Source: Rodentolepis nana
Lineage: Eukaryota; Platyhelminthes; Cestoda; Cyclophyllidea; Hymenolepididae
Reading direction: 5' to 3'
DNA length: 16,550 nt
NCBI GenBank assembly: GCA_900617975.1
Contig: UZAE01014123.1
Span: forward strand, 1 to 16,550
In this document: one piece after another, positions 11,045 through 16,550 of the stretch
Position numbering within the stretch: the first letter of the stretch is position 1
Layout of the letters: every line of letters begins with the position of its first letter
Made by a program: the position numbers and the translations under genes
The notes under the pieces: generated by a model
The model's input: only the letters and a program-made list of their open reading frames with translations
Database searches by the model: none
Told to the model about the DNA's origin: nothing

Positions 11045-11220
11045 CTCAATTTTGCATACTTTTCCATTTCAGCATCATTACCAGTTCTTCTAGGCTCAGC
11101 CAAAGCGGAGCACGCAAGAAAAACCGAGACAAGAAGAATAGCTATCAAGAGGAGAGTATTTGTCAGAAAATTGTCAATCTTACCACAAAATTTTCCTTGG
11201 AGATTAACACACATTCTCAT
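11045..11220 (-). CDS. secreted peptide precursor, exon 1 (signal peptide and start of propeptide)
   Basis: ATG at 11220-11218 is the first start after an in-frame TAA within the TATA box; a second ATG is codon 3. The 58 codons before the splice site begin MRMCVNLQGKFCGKIDNFLT. Residues 23-41 form a classic signal-peptide core and cleavage site (LLLIAILLVSVFLACSALA|E). The part before the core is longer than usual. After cleavage the propeptide reads EPRR, a dibasic site, then TGNDAEMEKYAKL and into exon 2. The joined protein has 98 residues: signal peptide (1-41), a 37-residue segment between RR (44-45) and KR (83-84), and a 14-residue tail. The 37-residue length and helical character recall NPY/NPF-type peptides, but there is no RFamide or amidation site, so I do not assign that family. 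A neuropeptide or hormone precursor is the best general call; an antimicrobial or other secreted peptide is possible. Confidence 0.75.
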
Positions 11221-11252
11221 TTCTTTGTGAATAAGAATCTGCGCTCTTTTCG

Positions 11253-11363
11253 ATTATATACTCGAGGTATGGCCAATTGAGAGTGCGGAAATGTAAAACT
11301 TAGTTCAACTTCCTATTGGTTACTGTTATGAGCATGAGAACAAATAAGTAACCATTTGATTGG
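11253..11363 (-). promoter_or_regulatory. TATA and CCAAT promoter of the peptide gene
   Basis: On the minus strand TATATAAT lies at 11260-11253, 33 bp before the ATG. CCAAT boxes lie upstream at 11319-11315 (AACCAATAGG) and 11363-11359 (CGCCAATCA). The arrangement and spacing fit a pol II core promoter. If transcription starts the usual 25-30 bp after the TATA box, the leader is only about 10 nt, so either translation starts at the third codon ATG or the leader is truly minimal. Confidence 0.55.
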
Positions 11364-12760
11364 CGGATACAGATAACATCCAGGGAAAATTGCATTTTGA
11401 ATTTCTTTAAAAAGTAGTAATCAATTTTTCAAAAAATTTTACAGGAAATATTTATATATAAATATAATATTTATTTAACTATCCTACACTTTATTCCAAG
11501 TCTAATTTCGAAAATGGTTCACAGTTAAAGTAAAACATGAAAAACCTATGGAGTCAAAAGTCCTTACAAAATGAAATTTTAATGGAGTAAAAGCTAATAT
11601 TATTAATTCAAATTATGAGTTAAAACATGGACTTTATGTATCCTTTTTATTAATTAAAATATCGATTTTACAGAGCATTAAATTATTAACTCTACTCCTA
11701 TACGAAATTGTCCATTACGCTTTGTAATTGTAATAATACACAATCTAAGTAGGCAATGTCAAAAATATTTAAAAGTAAAAGGTGTGTTTATAAAGGGTGA
11801 CAGCATTTTTTCCAAATTTTCAATAATTTTAAAACAATCAACTTCACGGTGAGTCTTACTTTAATCAAATAACAAAGAAAAAGTTCATCATTTCAGGCAA
11901 AAAAATTGCGCAGAGGGTAGTGAAACTGTAGCGAATCATTATTTCACCATTTGTTGGGAATGTGGTTAATGATGACAGATCATTAGATAAAAACTTAACT
12001 CCCATTTCCTTTGAAGCCGACGGAGATTTGGTTGGAAGTTATGCGAACCTTCTCACCGCACTTTATGCTTTTTGGACATGCAATGAATTTGCTACTAAAC
12101 AGTAACTATTTGGAAAGTTAAAATGATGAAATTTATTTAAAGAAATTCATCCCATCACCTATTTGCACCGCATCAATATCTTCTATAGGCATTATTCGAG
12201 CACAAATTACACTGATCCTAACCAGCTCATTGCTTAATCCAGGATGTATTCGCTGTCGTTAATATGCATTTTAACATCATTTTATTAATTCTAAACTTTT
12301 AACCCAATAGCGCTGTAAGATTTCATAGTGTTTAATCCTGGGAAGGGATGTGAACTCAGAAAAGAGCAAATTGTAATCATGAGTGTGTCAGCACTAGTTT
12401 AATATTGATAATAAATAAGCAGTAATAAAATATTTGTGCATTAATCGAATTATGAGATTTGCTGTATGGAATGTATTTAGTAATATTATCACTGCTTCCC
12501 ATTCGTTTATTCGTCGTCAGTAAACACCAAATTAATATGATATTAGCCTTCACTTTCTAGCAAATTATTTTGTTTAGACACCCAAACAAGAAATAGGACA
12601 AGACAATATTAGATCGCGCTGAAATTCTACCAATTTGTTTAAAATGAAACTTTATCGCTTTTTATAATAAAATTTCCCAGATTGGCAAATAGTGCTTCCA
12701 AAATTCCGATTTTTGAATAGCATATTATATCCATCATTAGAATAGTTAAAATTATCCTTA
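11364..12760. other. intergenic, upstream of the peptide gene
   Basis: AT-rich, with no supported gene. One GC-richer patch (about 11930-12105) holds overlapping open frames on both strands: 57 codons on plus (11932-12105), including FEADGDLVGSYANLLTALYA, and 36 codons on minus (12105-11995), including KCGEKVRITSNQISVGFKGN. Neither has a start or a clear family. It may be a decayed transposon or exon fragment, or chance. Confidence 0.5.
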
Positions 12761-13377
12761 ATCAAGATTAATATAATGCAAAAATTAATACAAATATCAG
12801 TTAATTTGCTATTTACTAGACTCCCAAATAGCTACAAATGGCAGAACTCACTGATAGTTCTGAATGTTCTGTGAGACAAAAAATTCCGCAATTAATAAAA
12901 GTATAATGAATGCGAGGATTATACCAATCGTTATTATTCTTTACTTGGGGTGTGCGATAGATTTACCTCCACGTGGTGCAACCTGGGCAACGTATACTAA
13001 TACGGCAAAAAAGTCTATTAACTGGCAATTGACCTCTGTCTTCAAACTACTATGGCCCAACTATATGCCATATTCTACCACTTCACAGTCCTCATCCTAC
13101 CTTTTCTCTGCCTTCATGTCTATCTCTTTACATCTGTAAATCACTCTTCTGTTCCCCACCCCTCGACTTTCTGTTATTTTGATGTTCCTTCCCCCTGTGA
13201 AGCCCGAAGTCAGCTAAAGGGCTAATGATAACTATCAAAACGCCTGCCATTTGAAATAAATAAATTATTCTTTACTTTAACGTCTTCCGAAGAAAGTTGC
13301 TTATTTGAGTATCGGCCCCACCTTAACGCTTTTCTATGCTCTTTTGAAGCATCTGAAGTATGTTTTGGGTCAATATT
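12761..13377. repeat. 617-bp direct duplication, copy 1
   Basis: This segment is repeated at 13520-14136, 759 bp downstream; I found no difference between the two by eye. It contains one complete SINE-like insertion with its flanks. The right end stops at a single N (13378). Identity over unique flanks as well as the repeat, together with N at the joints, points to an assembly duplication rather than a biological one. Confidence 0.85.
12947..13263 (+). mobile_element. SINE-like retroposon, insertion A (317 bp)
   Basis: The element begins GGGGTGTGCGATAG and ends GCCTGCCATTTGAAATAAATAA. It is flanked by a perfect 14-bp target-site duplication, ATTATTCTTTACTT, at 12933-12946 and 13264-13277. 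The body has a conserved TTACCTCCACGTGG near the 5' end, a pyrimidine-rich middle and a 3' segment AGCCCGAAGTCAGCTAAAGG. The tail and long target duplication show LINE-type target-primed insertion. I see no clear pol III A or B box, so it is not an obvious tRNA-derived SINE. A 91-codon open frame crossing its 5' end (12864-13139) mixes flank and element and is not a gene. Confidence 0.8.
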
Positions 13378-13378
13378 N
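13378..13378. other. single ambiguous base at a junction
   Basis: An N stands exactly where the 617-bp repeated segment stops matching and a fragment of a different SINE copy begins. This suggests a gap-filled or merged contig joint. Confidence 0.9.
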
Positions 13379-13518
13379 TGATTTCTAACTTCAGACTATA
13401 TGTCATATTCCACCACTTCCACAGTACTCGCCTTACCCTACTCTCGACCTTTGTATCTTTCTCTTTCACGTCTTTGATACACTCTTCTGTCCCCACCCCT
13501 CGACTTTCTGTTACTTTG
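13379..13518 (+). mobile_element. internal fragment of a third SINE-like copy
   Basis: From about 13388 the segment aligns with the middle of the SINE-like element (CTTCAGACTATATGTCATAT, then on to CCCACCCCTCGACTTTCTGT). It has its own substitutions and a deletion of roughly 18 bp compared with insertion A, so it derives from another genomic copy. Both ends coincide with N positions and neither element end is present. It is likely sequence joined in by the assembler. Confidence 0.75.
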
Positions 13519-13519
13519 N
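13519..13519. other. single ambiguous base at a junction
   Basis: The second N marks the return to the duplicated segment: the following base matches 12761 onward. With the N at 13378 it brackets the foreign SINE fragment. Confidence 0.9.
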
Positions 13520-14136
13520 ATCAAGATTAATATAATGCAAAAATTAATACAAATATCAGTTAATTTGCTATTTACTAGACTCCCAAATAGCTACAAATGG
13601 CAGAACTCACTGATAGTTCTGAATGTTCTGTGAGACAAAAAATTCCGCAATTAATAAAAGTATAATGAATGCGAGGATTATACCAATCGTTATTATTCTT
13701 TACTTGGGGTGTGCGATAGATTTACCTCCACGTGGTGCAACCTGGGCAACGTATACTAATACGGCAAAAAAGTCTATTAACTGGCAATTGACCTCTGTCT
13801 TCAAACTACTATGGCCCAACTATATGCCATATTCTACCACTTCACAGTCCTCATCCTACCTTTTCTCTGCCTTCATGTCTATCTCTTTACATCTGTAAAT
13901 CACTCTTCTGTTCCCCACCCCTCGACTTTCTGTTATTTTGATGTTCCTTCCCCCTGTGAAGCCCGAAGTCAGCTAAAGGGCTAATGATAACTATCAAAAC
14001 GCCTGCCATTTGAAATAAATAAATTATTCTTTACTTTAACGTCTTCCGAAGAAAGTTGCTTATTTGAGTATCGGCCCCACCTTAACGCTTTTCTATGCTC
14101 TTTTGAAGCATCTGAAGTATGTTTTGGGTCAATATT
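13520..14136. repeat. 617-bp direct duplication, copy 2
   Basis: Repeat of 12761-13377, identical by eye. At its right end the sequence continues without an N into apparently unique DNA (GGTGCATGTTCTC), so this copy probably shows the true right flank, whereas copy 1 shows the true left flank. Confidence 0.85.
13706..14022 (+). mobile_element. SINE-like retroposon, duplicate of insertion A
   Basis: Same element, ends and target duplication (13692-13705 and 14023-14036) as at 12947-13263. It carries the identical target site, so it is not an independent insertion but part of the duplicated 617-bp segment. Confidence 0.8.
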
Positions 14137-16009
14137 GGTGCATGTTCTCATAAGTTTCGAGATTCCAGGGCGGACGACGAATGTGCCCGGAAATCCTCCA
14201 TGGAGTTTGTTTTCTTTTCATACCGAGAAAAGACATTTATGCTGTGCTTCTCCCATAATCTAGGCACAAAAATTAGGCACTCTTAGCACTAGATGTAACT
14301 AAAACTATCTCCCCGCCCTCATCTCTTCTCCACTTAAAACGATGAGTCATCTTCTCGCATCATCAGTAATTTGCTGATCCAGACAATTGCTCTTGATCTG
14401 CGTGTAAAGGGTGAGGGGTGGCATTCAGATCACGATCCCAAAAGACCTCAAATTGGGTAGAAGTAAGCTTAATAACATTTCTGGTTACAGTTGCACTTAC
14501 TTCACTCGAAGGTTTTACAAAAGTAAGTCAATTTTAACTGCAAGGAGCAAGTGAAATCAGCTAATAGAAAGCCTCATAAATGATGAAGAGAATAGGATCA
14601 AAGAAGTGAATTGAGATCAAAGTCAGGATATCAAAGCCCGTTACCGTATTTGCTTTTTGTAACTCGGATTGTGGAATAGTTAAGAAAAGAGCAGCTTGTG
14701 AAACGTAATTCAAAATGTACGATTCAACTACTGGACGCCAGCAAGTGTATTTTCAAAGATGTTCAGGACATGTATGCTGGGATTATTCCATCAAGAAGAG
14801 ACGGTTTTGCGGATTAATACTTTTTGTCTTTAATGGTTTCTTTCGAGTAATTCATCGGCTACCAATTTTACCCCATCAAGACTGCTACCGTTGAAAATTT
14901 GAAGCCACAGATCTCCTAAAGCTAATTTCACTCACACTGAACATACTATACGACATCGACTGCATCAGATATAATTGATACAACCTCATTACACTTTGAA
15001 AACGAATCAATCAGGATTAGAAGTGAAGATTCCTTCCATAGATCCATCAAGGTAGATACGCTAATGATCGAAATCAATTATAATAAGGAAATGGAACTCC
15101 TCTTACTGTATGTAAGATCAATTTTACCAATCTTCCATCTGTGAGATAAGCAGATTTGAAAAGATTTCGTTTTTTGTTGTTTCCGTTTACCATCCACCAG
15201 TATCAAGTGTAAATAAGTTTGGATTTAGGTCGAATACGTTTAAATTTTAAAATTCAATCATGTCGAAAGATTTGTGGGTTATGGAGGAGGCAAAAGTACA
15301 TCAACCTTCTGCTTCTTAAGGCAGCCAATTCAGTTCGTTTTATGATCGAGCAGGCGGAATTTTGTGACTGTTGTCAGGTTATAGTAGACTAGGTAAATAG
15401 TCGTGCTTTAATGATCGTTGAACATGAAATGTTACATAGAGTAAGTGAGATTCATTAAGCAACACCATGACAAATGAGTAAAACTGGGTGTCATCATTGG
15501 TCGCCAAAACAGGAGTTATATCTTAGCATAGGCAGCTGCATTCCAAATTCAAGTAATGTTTTTTAGAGACATTTAAAGAATTACTGGTTTTCATTTCGTT
15601 ACAAACCTTGGAGAGATGAAGGGAGGGCCTTTTAGCCTTATATTTTTGTAGAAAAAAACTTATATCTCCTCCGAATTCTCACAAAATTTTTTCTGCAAAT
15701 TAAGTCGTCAAATTTTTATTAAGATATTAATTGAGATGATATGTAATCATTCACAGAATTAGGACCATTTTAAAGCACCTCGAAATCCTAGAATTGAATA
15801 AGACTATGCTATTGCTTGTATGTCAATCTACGATTTAGTCCTTTTAAAATTTCAACTTATACAATGACAAATCGACACAAATATTTATTCAGGATTCGTG
15901 TAAGTAAAAATGGGTTTTATTAAAAAATAATACTTTATATAAGTATTTGATTTAAATGCTTTTTGAAGGCTAAAAGCACGCCTAAGTATAACTAACTTCT
16001 TAGTAGTCT
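14137..16009. other. intergenic, no supported gene
   Basis: Slightly GC-richer near 14140-14450, otherwise AT-rich. Translations of 14500-15640 are broken by stops in every frame and show no family I recognise. The donor- and acceptor-like pair around 14482-14515 would define only a 32-bp exon and is not convincing. No RNA gene seen. Confidence 0.55.
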
Positions 16010-16022
16010 ACAAACATCACAT

Positions 16023-16352
16023 GGGGTGCGGGATAGACTTACCTCCACGTGGTGCACCTTGGGCAACGCATACTTAAACGGCAGAAAAGTCTATTAATCG
16101 GCAGTTTACTTCTGACTTCAAACTACCATGACACCACTGTATGTCATATTCGACCCCTTCCACAGTACTCATCTTACCTTTTTCTCTACCTTTGTATCTG
16201 TTTGCCTCTTTTACATCTGTGAATCGCTCTTCGCTTCCCCACCCCTCGACTTTCTGCTACTCTGACTAACCTTCCCTCTGTGAAGCCCAAAGTCAGCTAA
16301 ATGGCAAATGATAGCTATCAAAACGCCTGCCATTTGAAATAAATAAATAAAA
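16023..16352 (+). mobile_element. SINE-like retroposon, insertion C (330 bp)
   Basis: It begins GGGGTGCGGGATAG, the same first nucleotides as insertion A, and ends GCCTGCCATTTGAAATAAAT with extra AAAT units. A perfect 13-bp target-site duplication, ACAAACATCACAT, lies at 16010-16022 and 16353-16365. By eye there are nine mismatches to insertion A in the first 69 positions, plus small indels further on, so the two inserted separately. Sharing the 5' boundary means the element has a defined start and is not a randomly truncated LINE. Confidence 0.85.
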
Positions 16353-16383
16353 ACAAACATCACATAAAGGAAAAGCAAAACTC

Positions 16384-16398
16384 AGAGAGAGAGAGAGA
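16384..16398. repeat. (AG)n microsatellite
   Basis: An uninterrupted 15-nt AG alternation just beyond the target duplication of the SINE-like insertion C. Simple repeat, no function inferred. Confidence 0.9.
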
Positions 16399-16490
16399 TC
16401 CCCGTCCAAATACTGTGTTACTCCACAATCGAATGTCCATGGGGACTGATAATAGCAAACAGTTGAATTTTAGGATTTTGGTCTTTCAGC

Positions 16491-16550
16491 GTCGTTGCAT
16501 GTGAAGATCAAGATGAAAGCATTCTCTGATACCCCCCCCCCATCGCTCAT
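16491..16550 (+). CDS. possible exon start at right edge, unrecognised
   Basis: A good acceptor-like sequence (TTTTGGTCTTTCAG) ends at 16490. One frame after it stays open to the window edge, including MKAFSDTPPPPSL, where the prolines come from a run of ten C (16532-16541). It is only 60 bp, with no family signal and no visible upstream exon, so it is a weak candidate that depends on sequence beyond the edge. Confidence 0.12.

Noticed and set aside
10863..11093. 76-codon open frame on the plus strand
   Set aside because: It lies opposite the two exons and intron of the minus-strand peptide gene and reads through the poly-G tract (RRGGGQ). It is a shadow frame.
12864..13139. 91-codon open frame, repeated at 13623-13898
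   Set aside because: It starts in flanking DNA and runs across the 5' end of the SINE-like insertion. The second instance exists only because the segment is duplicated.
12761..14136. Reading the two identical SINE-like copies as a biological tandem array
   Set aside because: Both carry the same target duplications and unique flanks and are joined through N bases, which fits an assembly error better.
1..16550. tRNA genes, rRNA and CRISPR arrays
   Set aside because: No B-box-like GGTTCRANNCC with a cloverleaf, no rRNA core sequence and no regularly spaced repeats were seen.

Overview
The window is AT-rich eukaryotic nuclear DNA that is mostly intergenic, and is probably from an arthropod or another invertebrate. 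The evidence is a GT..AG-spliced gene with TATA and CCAAT promoter elements and AATAAA signals, a mariner-family transposase, a short retroposed repeat with target-site duplications, and no bacterial gene organisation, rRNA or tRNA. I cannot name the species. No long open frame is a conventional protein-coding gene.

Layout. At the left edge (1-126, minus strand) lie the first 42 codons of a mariner-family transposase that runs out of the window; its 5' terminus may be near 294. Positions 295-10780 are mostly non-coding. They hold a few weak exon candidates (1920-2020 minus, 4611-4751 plus), a (TA)n tract, small palindromes and a strong 12-bp hairpin at 10312-10338.

The best gene lies on the minus strand at about 11260-10780. 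It has a TATA box, CCAAT boxes, a first exon (11045-11220) carrying a signal peptide, a 96-bp intron, and a second exon (10828-10948) ending in a stop that overlaps a poly(A) signal. The 98-residue product is a small secreted precursor with RR and KR processing sites. It looks like a neuropeptide or peptide-hormone precursor but matches no family I recognise with confidence. Each exon is short, so a single-frame scan does not reveal the gene.

The right third carries a short interspersed element of about 320 bp. Two independent insertions (12947-13263 and 16023-16352) start at the same nucleotide, end in AATAAATAA-type tails and are flanked by their own 14-bp and 13-bp target-site duplications. 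This suggests an undescribed SINE-like family. The first insertion and its flanks (12761-13377) are repeated exactly at 13520-14136. Single N characters mark both junctions and a fragment of a further copy lies between them, which looks like an assembly error seeded by the repeat. The remaining sequence to 16550 has simple repeats and one possible exon start at the right edge.
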